The position numbers were made by a program, and so were the translations under genes. Source: a virus. From it: DNA of 22,525 nt. The stretch covers positions 296 through 22,820 of the IMG/VR virus record IMGVR_UViG_3300003203_000004; one strand, given 5' to 3'. Under the pieces are notes generated by a model that saw nothing but the letters and a program-made list of their open reading frames with translations, did not search any database and had not been told where the DNA came from. Below are positions 6,018 to 12,487 of the stretch, piece after piece. Each line of letters starts with the position of its first letter. The stretch's first letter is position 1.

Positions 6018-6245
6018 GTGAGGAACATCGAGCACCGTCACCCCGGCACGCAGGCGATCGCCCGCTACTTCGCGTACGACCACCTGCCGGCCGGCCCGCT
6101 GCGGTCGACGAGCGCGCGTTGCGAGGAGCTGGCCGACGCGATGATCACCGCGCTGCCCGACGGCCCGGAGCTGACCGCCGGGCTGCGCAAGCTCCTCGAG
6201 GCGAAGGACTGCTTCGTGCGCGCGGCCCTGGAGGTGTCCAAGTGA
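6018..6245 (+). CDS. Small helical protein, possible Acb2/Tad1-hairpin (anti-CBASS) family, 75 aa
   Basis: GTG 6018 follows TAGGAGGAG with good spacing. The product reads HRHPGTQAIARYF, then CEELADAMITALPDGPE, then LRKLLEAKDCFVRAAL. The pattern 'C..LA..I...LPDGPE.T.AL.KLLEAKD..VRA' is widespread in phages and, from memory, belongs to the family that includes the helical Acb2 cyclic-nucleotide sponges (C..LA..I...PDS.E...AL..LE). Those proteins block CBASS defence by sequestering the signal nucleotide. Position between terL and portal would give late expression, odd for an anti-defence gene but also seen for small cargo genes. The annotation rests on motif similarity only. Confidence 0.5.
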   Translation: MRNIEHRHPGTQAIARYFAYDHLPAGPLRSTSARCEELADAMITALPDGPELTAGLRKLLEAKDCFVRAALEVSK

Positions 6246-6415
6246 TCGGGAAGCTGCTGAAGCGGATCCCCGCCAAGGCTCGCGCCACCGCCGGGCAGCT
6301 GCTCGGCGCGGCCGCAATCGTCGTCGGTGTCGGGTTGCTCGCCGGCGGCGCCTGGGCCGTGATCGCCGCCGGCGCCGCGGCGATGGTGTTCGGCGTCGCG
6401 GCCGAGGTGGACTGA
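6242..6415 (+). CDS. Small membrane protein, 57 aa
   Basis: GTG 6242 overlaps the previous stop (GTGA). After a basic start (IGKLLKRIPAKARATAG) comes one long hydrophobic Gly/Ala-rich span, about residues 19-52 (LLGAAAIVVGVGLLAGGAWAVIAAGAAAMVFGVA), probably two close membrane helices forming a hairpin. Similar small membrane proteins occur just before the portal gene in actinophages. Function is unknown. Confidence 0.65.
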   Translation: MIGKLLKRIPAKARATAGQLLGAAAIVVGVGLLAGGAWAVIAAGAAAMVFGVAAEVD

Positions 6416-6416
6416 A

Positions 6417-7664
6417 GTGGGCCTCGGCGCGCTGGTGCGCTCAACACCGCCGGCCGCGGCGCCGGCGCACACGCGCGCCATCACCGAGTTCGCGATCATC
6501 GACGGCGTCGCGGTCGACGGGTCCGGCGAGATCGGTGCCCGCTACCGCGGCGGCATGTCGATCCCCGGCGCCTGGCGTGCGTCGATCCTGATCTCCGATC
6601 TCCTCGGATCGGTGCCGTGGGATGCGTACCGGCAGCTCGGCGACCGGCCAATCGAGAAGATCATGCCGACGCCGCCGTTGCTCGAGCAGCCATCGCCGCC
6701 GGATACCCGGATGACCACGATCAGCTCCCTGGCGCTGGATCTGCTGTGGAACGGGAACGCGGTCGAGATCATCGCCGCCCGGTCGCCGTCCGGCTGGCCA
6801 ACCGCAACCCTGCCCGTGCCGGCCGAGCTGTGCGGCGTCCGCCGGGTCACCAAGGCCGCGTACTCGCCGCTGCCGGTCGGAACGGTCGAGTACAGCATCG
6901 GCGGCCTCAGCTTTGCGCCGTGGGAGGTCATCCACACCAAGGGCCCGTGCGCCCCGGGTGCGCTCAAGGGCATGGGTGTGCTTGAGCATCACATGACCGG
7001 CGGCGCGCTTGGCCTGGCGCGTGAGCAGATGCGGCAGGCGTCGAACCTCGCGAACCACGGCGTGCCGACCGGCTACCTGCAGGCCGAGAACCCGGACACC
7101 ACCGACGACGAGCTGAAGGACATGAAGGCCGCGTGGCTGCGCAACCAGCGCGACCGCACCATCGCGGCCCTGAACGCGACCACGAAGTTCGTGCCGCTGT
7201 CCTGGAATCCCGAGCAGATGCAGCTCGTCGAGGCCCGCCGCTACACGCTCACCGACCTGGAGCTGATCTTCGGACTGCCGGTCGGATGGCTCGGCGGCAT
7301 GAACAGCGCCCGGCAGTACAGCAACATCGAGCAGGACGCGGTGAACCTGCTGAAGTTCACGCTCGGCGGGCACCTGGCCCGGTTCGAGCAGACCCGCTCG
7401 AACGCGTTCCCACGCGGCACCACCGTCAGCGCCAACCTCGACGCGATCCTCCGCGCCGACACGCTGACCCGCTACCAGGCCTACGCGATCGCGTTGGCGC
7501 AGAAGTTCAAGACGGTCAACGAGGTCCGCGGCCTGGAGAAGGACCCGCCAGTGCCGTGGGGCGACGAACCGTCCGGCCCGGCTGCACCGTCCGGGACGAC
7601 TGCAGAAGCCACCAGCAACGAGACCGGCGATGGACAGGAAGGTGAGCAGGATGACCAGGCGTAG
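6417..7664 (+). CDS. Portal protein, HK97 family, 415 aa
   Basis: The portal forms the dodecameric ring at one capsid vertex through which TerL pumps DNA and to which connectors attach. Family features are the NGNAVEIIAARSPSGWP strand-turn, the APWEVIHTKG segment, GVLEHHMTGGALGLAREQMRQASNLANHG stem helix, and the LTDLELIFGLPVGWLGG...QYSNIEQDAVNLLKFTLGGHLARFEQ clip/crown region. The GTG start lies one base after the preceding TGA. Length fits the family. The C-terminal 30 residues are an acidic, disordered tail. Confidence 0.9.
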   Translation: MGLGALVRSTPPAAAPAHTRAITEFAIIDGVAVDGSGEIGARYRGGMSIPGAWRASILISDLLGSVPWDAYRQLGDRPIEKIMPTPPLLEQPSPPDTRMTTISSLALDLLWNGNAVEIIAARSPSGWPTATLPVPAELCGVRRVTKAAYSPLPVGTVEYSIGGLSFAPWEVIHTKGPCAPGALKGMGVLEHHMTGGALGLAREQMRQASNLANHGVPTGYLQAENPDTTDDELKDMKAAWLRNQRDRTIAALNATTKFVPLSWNPEQMQLVEARRYTLTDLELIFGLPVGWLGGMNSARQYSNIEQDAVNLLKFTLGGHLARFEQTRSNAFPRGTTVSANLDAILRADTLTRYQAYAIALAQKFKTVNEVRGLEKDPPVPWGDEPSGPAAPSGTTAEATSNETGDGQEGEQDDQA

Positions 7665-8118
7665 CCCGGAGCAGGTGCACGACGAGGACGGCCACGCCGA
7701 GTTCGTGGCGTCGTGCAAGCGATGCCAGACCGAGGCCGAGGCGGACCAGAACGCCGAGGAGGCCCGCGCCGAGCTGGCCGCCGACGGTGACATCCCGGAC
7801 GAGGCCGACACCGTCGTCGGCGACCAGGACGCCGACGAGGTCACGGCAGCCGAGGACCGCACGGTCCTGGGCACGGTCGAGACCTTCGACGGTGAGCAGG
7901 TCACCGAAGGTCCGCTGCCGGACGCTGACCCAGCCGGCTACCCAGACGACGCCGAGGAACTTCCCGTTCAGCGCGTCCGCCGAGCGCTCACAACGGACGG
8001 CCGGCCGAAGTGCTACATCGAGGACTGCCCGCTCCCCGAGTTCATGGAAGACGCGGGTCTGTGCGGCGGCCACTGGTCGAACCGGCCCGACCTGAGGAAG
8101 GCGGCCCGCAATGGCTGA
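7651..8118 (+). CDS. Acidic zinc-motif protein of the head operon, 155 aa
   Basis: ATG 7651 with AGGAAGGTGAG upstream is preferred to an in-frame ATG at 7630. The protein has an N-terminal CKRC, a long acidic, Asp/Glu-rich and probably disordered middle, and a C-terminal cluster CYIEDCPLPEFMEDAGLCGGHW that could bind zinc (Cys, Cys, Cys, His). It lies between portal and protease, where scaffolding or minor head proteins are encoded, and overlaps both. I recognise no named family. Confidence 0.65.
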   Translation: MTRRSPEQVHDEDGHAEFVASCKRCQTEAEADQNAEEARAELAADGDIPDEADTVVGDQDADEVTAAEDRTVLGTVETFDGEQVTEGPLPDADPAGYPDDAEELPVQRVRRALTTDGRPKCYIEDCPLPEFMEDAGLCGGHWSNRPDLRKAARNG

Positions 8119-8737
8119 CCACTACCGCACGTTCACTCCGGACCTGGAGGTCCGGTCTAAGGGAGACGGTCGAACGATCGTCGGTATCGCCGTCCCATGG
8201 GGAAAGCCGACCTACATCGGCCCCGGCCTGACCGAGCAGTTCCGATCCGGTGCGTTCAACGAGCAGCTGGGCCCCGTCCTTCCCGGTGGCGTGCTGCGCT
8301 CGGCCAACCGGGTGTTCGTCGCCCGGGAACACATGGTGCTCGGCGGTGAGCTGATCGGCCGAGCCTCACTGCTCCGCAACGACGCCGCGGGTCTCTACGC
8401 CGAACTGCGTGTGTCCCGCACCGAGCGCGGTGACGAGACCCTGGAGCTGGTGAAGGACGGCGCGCTCACCGACCTCAGCATCATGTTCCGGGAGAAGACG
8501 AACTCGCGGCTGCCCGGCGGCATCACCGAGCGGGTCACCGCCGACCTCGTTGAAGTCGCCGTTGTCCTGCAGGGCGCGTACGGCGACCAGGCGCTCGTGG
8601 CCGCGGTCCGGGCTGCCGGCGCCCCATACGCCGGCGTTCAGCCGCCGGCCGGAACCCCCCGGCTCGACGAGGCCCGCCGGCTGCTGGCAGACCTCCCGAA
8701 GTTCGGCGGCAACGCGAATCGCAATACCTCTACCTAA
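8111..8737 (+). CDS. Prohead protease, HK97 family (S78), 208 aa
   Basis: This serine protease cleaves the capsid's delta domain and itself during prohead maturation. The family hallmarks are visible: GIAVPWGKPTYIG (residues 25-37), the catalytic His in AREHM (His74), the LTDLSIMF strand with the nucleophile Ser123, and the ADLVEVAVVLQGAYG strand (Glu148 region). The ATG overlaps the previous gene by eight bases. The third 20-bp palindrome runs across its stop codon. Size is normal. Confidence 0.88.
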   Translation: MADHYRTFTPDLEVRSKGDGRTIVGIAVPWGKPTYIGPGLTEQFRSGAFNEQLGPVLPGGVLRSANRVFVAREHMVLGGELIGRASLLRNDAAGLYAELRVSRTERGDETLELVKDGALTDLSIMFREKTNSRLPGGITERVTADLVEVAVVLQGAYGDQALVAAVRAAGAPYAGVQPPAGTPRLDEARRLLADLPKFGGNANRNTST

Positions 8738-8745
8738 GTCGAGGT
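8726..8745. promoter_or_regulatory. 20-bp palindromic operator, site 3
   Basis: ACCTCTACCTAAGTCGAGGT has the same length and outer arms (ACCTC ... GTCGAGGT) as sites 1 and 2 about 4.7 kb away, with a divergent centre. It overlaps the protease stop codon (TAA 8735-8737) and abuts a TATAGT hexamer, so it probably controls a promoter reading into the capsid gene. Confidence 0.55.
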
Positions 8746-8750
8746 ATAGT
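8745..8750 (+). promoter_or_regulatory. Putative -10 element for the capsid transcript
   Basis: TATAGT is one base from TATAAT and conspicuous in GC-rich DNA. It directly overlaps the last base of the palindrome at site 3. No good -35 hexamer is seen 16-19 bp upstream, so activity may need an activator or reflect an extended form. Confidence 0.4.
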
Positions 8751-8779
8751 CCGCGAGTAGAGGACACCGGCCACCCCGC

Positions 8780-8830
8780 ATGACCGTCGGCACGGCACCC
8801 CCGCCCCGCGAGGGGCGGGCCATCCCGTAG
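8780..8830 (+). CDS. Possible 16-residue leader peptide before the capsid gene
   Basis: ATG 8780 to TAG 8828-8830 encodes MTVGTAPPPREGRAIP. It lies in the 158-bp leader between the protease and capsid genes, and its middle is formed by a perfect hairpin. A ribosome translating it would melt that hairpin. No clear ribosome site is visible, so translation is speculative. Confidence 0.3.
   Translation: MTVGTAPPPREGRAIP
8800..8819 (+). promoter_or_regulatory. Perfect 8-bp GC hairpin in the capsid leader
   Basis: CCCGCCCC (8800-8807), loop GCGA, GGGGCGGG (8812-8819). No T tract follows. It could be a weak terminator that trims read-through from upstream genes, an mRNA-stabilising 5' structure for the highly expressed capsid message, or an attenuator linked to the leader ORF. 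Confidence 0.6.
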
Positions 8831-8895
8831 CCACTGCAAGGTCACGGCCACCCCGGTCAGTCGATCCCGAATCCACTGACCACAAGGGGCCCGTG

Positions 8896-10230
8896 ATGCA
8901 CCCGTACCTTGAGGCACTGCAGGGCAAGTACGACACGCTGGCCGCGTCCGTCGAGGCGCTGCAGACCCGCGCTGTCGACGAGAACCGCGACCTCACCGAC
9001 GTCGAGCTCCGCTCCATCACGGAGCAGGGCGAGCAGATGAAGACGCTGGCCATCCAGATCGAGGGCCTGGCCGACATCGAGACCCGCAGCGCGGCGGTCG
9101 CCGACGCCGCCGCGAAGATCACCGCCGCGACCACTCGCGATGGCGGCGCCGGCGGTAGCGACGACGGCCAGGCCACCGGCGGTGACCAGACCCGGTCGAC
9201 CCGACTGGGCACGACCACCAAGGACCGCGACCCCGGCCACTACACCCGGTCCTCACAGCACTCGTTCTTCGGTGACCTGTACCGGTCGCGCGTGTTCGGC
9301 GACGAGCTGGCCGGCCGCCGGCTCGTCGAGCACACCCGCGCCCTGGACACCGGCACCGAGGGCGTCGGCACGGTCGCCCCACACTGGATGACCGAGGAGT
9401 TCGAGACCCTGGCCCGGCAGGGCCGGTCGCTGGCCAACGCGGTGCGGAACATCCCGCTCGGCGACGACCCGCGCCCGATGACCCTGCCGAAGCAGACCGC
9501 CGGCACCGACGCCGTGGTGGCCGAGCAGGCCGCCGAGAACGACCCAGTCGGCGGCGCGGACGCGTGGGACTCCGACGTCGACGTGGTCGCGCCGAAGCCG
9601 ACCGCCGGCAAGCAGATCGTGTCGCGGCAGATGATCGACATGTCGTCGCCGGCGATCGACCAGCTGATCTACGGCGACCTGATGTCGGTGTACAACCTGA
9701 AGGTCGAGAAGAAGGTCGGTGCCGCGGTGGTCGCGGCCGCCGGCGCCGCGATCACGACGTTCGCGAACGAGGCCGCGTTCGCCACGGACGCCGACGCGAT
9801 CGACGCGGTGATCGACACGAGCACCGCGGTCCGCAACGCACGCAAGCTCGGCGCGAACGTCGTCGCGATGACCGTGAACCGGTGGGGCAAGTTCAAGAAG
9901 CTGAAGGACGCCCAGAACCGGCCGCTCATCCCGGTCAGCACCTACGGCCCCCAGAACGTCAACGGCATCGGCTCGGTGAACGTCGACGGCGTGATCGAGG
10001 ACCTGGCGGCGGTCGCCACCGACGGCATCGGAGACGGTGCGACCTACCCGGAGTCCGTGGTGGTGCTGCGGTCGACGGACACGCTGCTGTTCGAGTCGAA
10101 CCTGCTGCGGTTCCGGTTCGAGGAGCAGGCCGGTCCGGAGTCCATCGTGCTGGGCATCTGGGGCTACACGGCGGTGATCGTGCGGCAGGCCGGCAAGTCG
10201 GTCAAGCGCTTCGTCGTCACCGCGGCCTGA
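8896..10230 (+). CDS. Major capsid protein, HK97 fold, 444 aa
   Basis: This is the shell subunit. Residues about 1-80 form a charged coiled coil (YLEALQGKYDTLAASVEALQ onward), the delta/scaffolding domain removed by the protease; a Gly/Asp/Thr-rich stretch (81-112) is the probable cleavage zone. The HK97 core follows: FETLARQGRSLANAVRNIPL, the E-loop region rich in Asp, SRQMIDMSSPAIDQLIYGDL spine helix, and a VIVRQAGKSVKRFVVTAA end. ATG 8896 has AAGGGG six bases upstream and is preferred to GTG 8893. Its own leader and promoter-like elements suggest strong separate expression. Confidence 0.93.
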   Translation: MHPYLEALQGKYDTLAASVEALQTRAVDENRDLTDVELRSITEQGEQMKTLAIQIEGLADIETRSAAVADAAAKITAATTRDGGAGGSDDGQATGGDQTRSTRLGTTTKDRDPGHYTRSSQHSFFGDLYRSRVFGDELAGRRLVEHTRALDTGTEGVGTVAPHWMTEEFETLARQGRSLANAVRNIPLGDDPRPMTLPKQTAGTDAVVAEQAAENDPVGGADAWDSDVDVVAPKPTAGKQIVSRQMIDMSSPAIDQLIYGDLMSVYNLKVEKKVGAAVVAAAGAAITTFANEAAFATDADAIDAVIDTSTAVRNARKLGANVVAMTVNRWGKFKKLKDAQNRPLIPVSTYGPQNVNGIGSVNVDGVIEDLAAVATDGIGDGATYPESVVVLRSTDTLLFESNLLRFRFEEQAGPESIVLGIWGYTAVIVRQAGKSVKRFVVTAA

Positions 10231-10242
10231 GGGAGTCTGGCT

Positions 10243-10521
10243 ATGGCTTCCTCATGGCGATCAGTGCTCACGCGCAAGCTCGGAGTGCGCGAGGGCACGA
10301 ACGCGCGCATGGGTGTCGCGACCCTGGTCGCCGGCACCGTGACAGTGGCGAACACAGCGGTGACGGCAAACTCGCGGATCTTCCTCACCGCGCAGACATC
10401 CGGCGCCGCGCCGGGTGCTCTGCGCGTGTCCGCGCGGGTCGCCGGCACGTCGTTCACCGTCACCAGCTCGTCTGGCACGGACACCTCGCAGTTCGCGTAC
10501 CTCATCGTCGAGCCGGGGTGA
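10243..10521 (+). CDS. Small beta-rich structural protein, 92 aa
   Basis: ATG 10243 follows GAGGGAG. After a basic 20-residue start the sequence is a run of alternating Thr/Val/Ser strands (VATLVAGTVTVANTAVTANSRIFLTAQTS and later GTSFTVTSSSGTDTSQFAYLIV), a beta-sandwich pattern. Directly after the capsid gene it is a good candidate for a capsid decoration or head-fibre protein, as similar proteins are in actinophage virions; that role is inferred. Confidence 0.6.
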   Translation: MASSWRSVLTRKLGVREGTNARMGVATLVAGTVTVANTAVTANSRIFLTAQTSGAAPGALRVSARVAGTSFTVTSSSGTDTSQFAYLIVEPG

Positions 10522-10874
10522 TCGAAGTGGACTGGCCGCCGGACCTGCAGGTGCTGAAGGACGACCAGGGCATCACCGACACGCGGGACGACACGAAGTT
10601 GGACCTGGTCCTCGATGCTGCCGTGGCCTTCGTCGAGCGGGTCCGGCGGTCGTCGTTCAACTTCACGGCGGATCCGCTCTCGGAGCTGCCCGAGCCGACG
10701 GCGGATCTGGTGCTCGGCACGGTTCGGCTCGCCTACCGGTGGCACACCCGGCGCCGTAGCCCGGACGCGCTGGTCACCATGGCCGATCTGGGCGCTTCCC
10801 GCATCCCCAGCTTCGACCCAGACATCGACCGCATGCTCGGCATCGGCCGGTTCGCCCGCATGGGGTTCGCGTGA
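10518..10874 (+). CDS. Head-tail connector (gp6-like), 118 aa
   Basis: GTG 10518 overlaps the previous stop. The helical protein starts with DWPPDLQVLKDDQGI and continues with DTKLDLVLDAAVAFVERVRR, the standard N-terminal helices of the HK97 gp6/SPP1 gp15 type connector that docks on the portal, then 'ADLVLGTVRLAYRWHTRRRSPDAL' and a C-terminal FDPDIDRMLGIGRF. Order and length agree with the family. Confidence 0.8.
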   Translation: MIEVDWPPDLQVLKDDQGITDTRDDTKLDLVLDAAVAFVERVRRSSFNFTADPLSELPEPTADLVLGTVRLAYRWHTRRRSPDALVTMADLGASRIPSFDPDIDRMLGIGRFARMGFA

Positions 10875-11248
10875 GCACCCCGGAGCCGAGCCCGATGCAG
10901 GTCGCAGCGGAGGCCCTGGAGGCCGCTCTGGCTACCGTCGAGGGTCTCCGGGTGGCTCGGCTCGGCGCGACCGCTCCGGACCCGCCAGCGGCGATTGTGG
11001 GGCCACCGCAGCTGACGTTCGAGTCCTTCTGCGTCGGTCCGACAGAGGCCCGGTTCGTGGTGTGGGTCGCGGTGCCCGCCGACGACCGGGCGATGGAGCG
11101 GCTGTGGGAGCTGGTGCCGCTCGCGGCAGCTGCGATCAACACCGTCACCGATGCCAGCGTGACAAGCGCCGACCCGGCCGTGTTCGAGGACGGAGGGCTG
11201 GACTTGCCGGCCTACACGCTTCTGGTCCCCGTAACCCTTTCCTCGTAA
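10871..11248 (+). CDS. Tail terminator-like protein, 125 aa
   Basis: GTG 10871 overlaps the connector stop. The arrangement is an N-terminal helix (QVAAEALEAALATVEGLRV), a 'PPAAIVGPPQLTFES' strand pair, then a central FVVWVAVPADDRAMERLWELVPLAAAAIN and a final LPAYTLLVPVTLSS strand. This alpha/beta layout is that of phage tail-completion proteins (lambda gpU-like) that cap the tail tube. A separate head-closure protein is not seen between it and the connector, so this gene could also serve as a neck protein. Moderately sure. Confidence 0.6.
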   Translation: MSTPEPSPMQVAAEALEAALATVEGLRVARLGATAPDPPAAIVGPPQLTFESFCVGPTEARFVVWVAVPADDRAMERLWELVPLAAAAINTVTDASVTSADPAVFEDGGLDLPAYTLLVPVTLSS

Positions 11249-11253
11249 GGAAA
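11238..11253 (+). promoter_or_regulatory. Hairpin holding the ribosome site of the tail-tube gene
   Basis: TTTCCT (11238-11243), loop CGTA, AGGAAA (11248-11253). The right arm contains the AAGGAAAA ribosome site for ATG 11259, and the upstream gene's TAA (11246-11248) lies across loop and stem, so ribosomes ending there would open it. Confidence 0.45.
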
Positions 11254-11258
11254 AGATC

Positions 11259-11675
11259 ATGACTGCTCACAACCGGCAGCTGAAGCTCATCGAGTTCACG
11301 CTCGACGACATCAACTTCGAGTGCCAGGTCGTCTCCTGGACGGTGGACCCCGCCATCCCCGACGCGAGCCGGGTGGAGACGTTCTGCCCGGACGGCGTGG
11401 CGCTGGAGGAGGGCACGGCCGAGCCCACCCTGCAGTTCACGTTCCTGGCCGACTGGCGGGCCAACGGCATCTCCGACTTCCTCACCGCCCACTCCGGTGA
11501 GGACGCGGACTTCGTCCTGGACCACCACCCGGACATCCCCGCCGAGCACGTGCGCTGGACCGGCACCGTGCGGCTGAAGGCGCCATCGGTCGGTGGCGAG
11601 AAGAACGCCGGCGAGCGCACGGAGATCACGCTCCAGTGCCTCACGCAGCCGGTCTACACGAGGGTAGGTGCGTAA
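11259..11675 (+). CDS. Major tail-tube protein candidate, 138 aa
   Basis: Between the tail terminator and the tail assembly chaperones is where siphoviruses encode the tube protein. The sequence is beta-rich: LKLIEFTLDDINFECQVVSWTVDP, 'EPTLQFTFLADWRANGISDFL', 'VRWTGTVRLKAPSVGGEKNAGERTEITLQCLT'. This is a shortened form of the tube fold (many are 150-250 aa). The ribosome site AAGGAAAA lies in a small hairpin. The gene has its own start rather than a 4-base overlap, consistent with high expression. Confidence 0.65.
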   Translation: MTAHNRQLKLIEFTLDDINFECQVVSWTVDPAIPDASRVETFCPDGVALEEGTAEPTLQFTFLADWRANGISDFLTAHSGEDADFVLDHHPDIPAEHVRWTGTVRLKAPSVGGEKNAGERTEITLQCLTQPVYTRVGA

Positions 11676-11678
11676 CAC

Positions 11679-12020
11679 ATGGCCAGGGCGTCACAGACCA
11701 CACAGCAGCCGGTCGGCTACAAGCTCACGCCGACCCTCACCCAGCCGACGGTGGACGGGGACATCGTCGACACCGGCGACGTGCGGCTGTTCGTGACCAA
11801 CGGGTCCGGCGGCTCGATCAACGTCACCGTGCAGGCCACCGCCACCGTCGAAGGTCTGGACGTCGGCGACCTCGTCGTCCCGGTCACGGCCGGGCAGACC
11901 GCACTCATCGGGCCCCTGCCCAAGACCGTGTTCGGGCAGCTCTCGGGCACGGACAAGGGCCGCGCCTACGTCGACTACTCGGCGCAGACCAGCGTCACCC
12001 GCGCCGTGGTCAGGGGGTAA
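11679..12020 (+). CDS. Beta-rich structural protein near tail tube, 113 aa
   Basis: ATG 11679 lies three bases past the previous stop, after GAGGGTAGGTG. The Thr/Val-rich strands (GDVRLFVTNGSGGSINVTVQATATVEGL, 'VVPVTAGQTALIGPLPKTVFGQ', 'RAYVDYSAQTSVTRAVVR') resemble small immunoglobulin-like phage decoration proteins. It may decorate the tail tube or the head. It resembles the 92-aa beta-rich protein after the capsid gene in style only. Confidence 0.55.
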   Translation: MARASQTTQQPVGYKLTPTLTQPTVDGDIVDTGDVRLFVTNGSGGSINVTVQATATVEGLDVGDLVVPVTAGQTALIGPLPKTVFGQLSGTDKGRAYVDYSAQTSVTRAVVRG

Positions 12021-12025
12021 CGCTG

Positions 12026-12307
12026 GTGTTCACGTTCACTCTCACCGACGAGGCCGGCGAGGCCACCGAGGTGAAGGCCGACTCGCGTGACGTGTTGGTG
12101 TGGGAGAAGACCTCCCGCTCGAACGAGCGGTACGTCGAGCTGCTCACCGAGTTGAGCATGACCAAGCTCTACCGGCTCGCGCACATCGCCGCGAAACGGG
12201 AGGGCGTGTTCACCGGCAAGCTCGCCGACTTCGAGACCACCTACGTGCTGTCCATCGAGACCGAGGAAGCGGTCCCTACGAAAGCGGAAGCCTCCAACGA
12301 GAAGTGA
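12026..12307 (+). CDS. Tail assembly chaperone, first ORF, 93 aa
   Basis: GTG 12026 follows CAGGGGGTAA. The product starts with a beta hairpin (FTFTLTDEAGEATEVKADSRDVLVWEK) and continues with helices 'YVELLTELSMTKLYRLAHIAAKREG' and 'FETTYVLSIETEE'. Its position between tail tube and tape measure, with a second overlapping ORF in the -1 frame, is that of lambda G/GT-type chaperones that coat the tape measure during tail assembly. Length and helical content fit. Confidence 0.65.
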   Translation: MFTFTLTDEAGEATEVKADSRDVLVWEKTSRSNERYVELLTELSMTKLYRLAHIAAKREGVFTGKLADFETTYVLSIETEEAVPTKAEASNEK

Positions 12308-12468
12308 TCACCCTCGCGGTGATCACGGGGATTTCCGCCGAGCAGTGGGGCCGTGAAGGTGCGCGAGCGATCGCGACCGCCTGGGACGTCTTGGAAGAGG
12401 CCCACAAGTCCAGGCAGGCCAACCAGGCGGGCCGGTCCTCATCGGACGGTCCGCAGTACAGCGGCTGA
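12304..12468 (+). CDS. Tail assembly chaperone, second ORF, 54 aa (frameshift or coupled restart)
   Basis: The -1 frame holds VITLAVITGISAEQWGREGARAIATAWDVLEEAH, typical of the T part of G/GT chaperones. In most siphoviruses it is made by -1 ribosomal slippage in the upstream ORF. Here a GTG overlaps the upstream TGA (GTGA), and near the overlap no X-XXY-YYZ heptamer is visible, so a coupled restart is an alternative. The C-terminal tail is disordered and Ser/Gln-rich. Confidence 0.6.
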   Translation: MITLAVITGISAEQWGREGARAIATAWDVLEEAHKSRQANQAGRSSSDGPQYSG

Positions 12469-12487
12469 CAACAGGAGGTGGGTGCGA

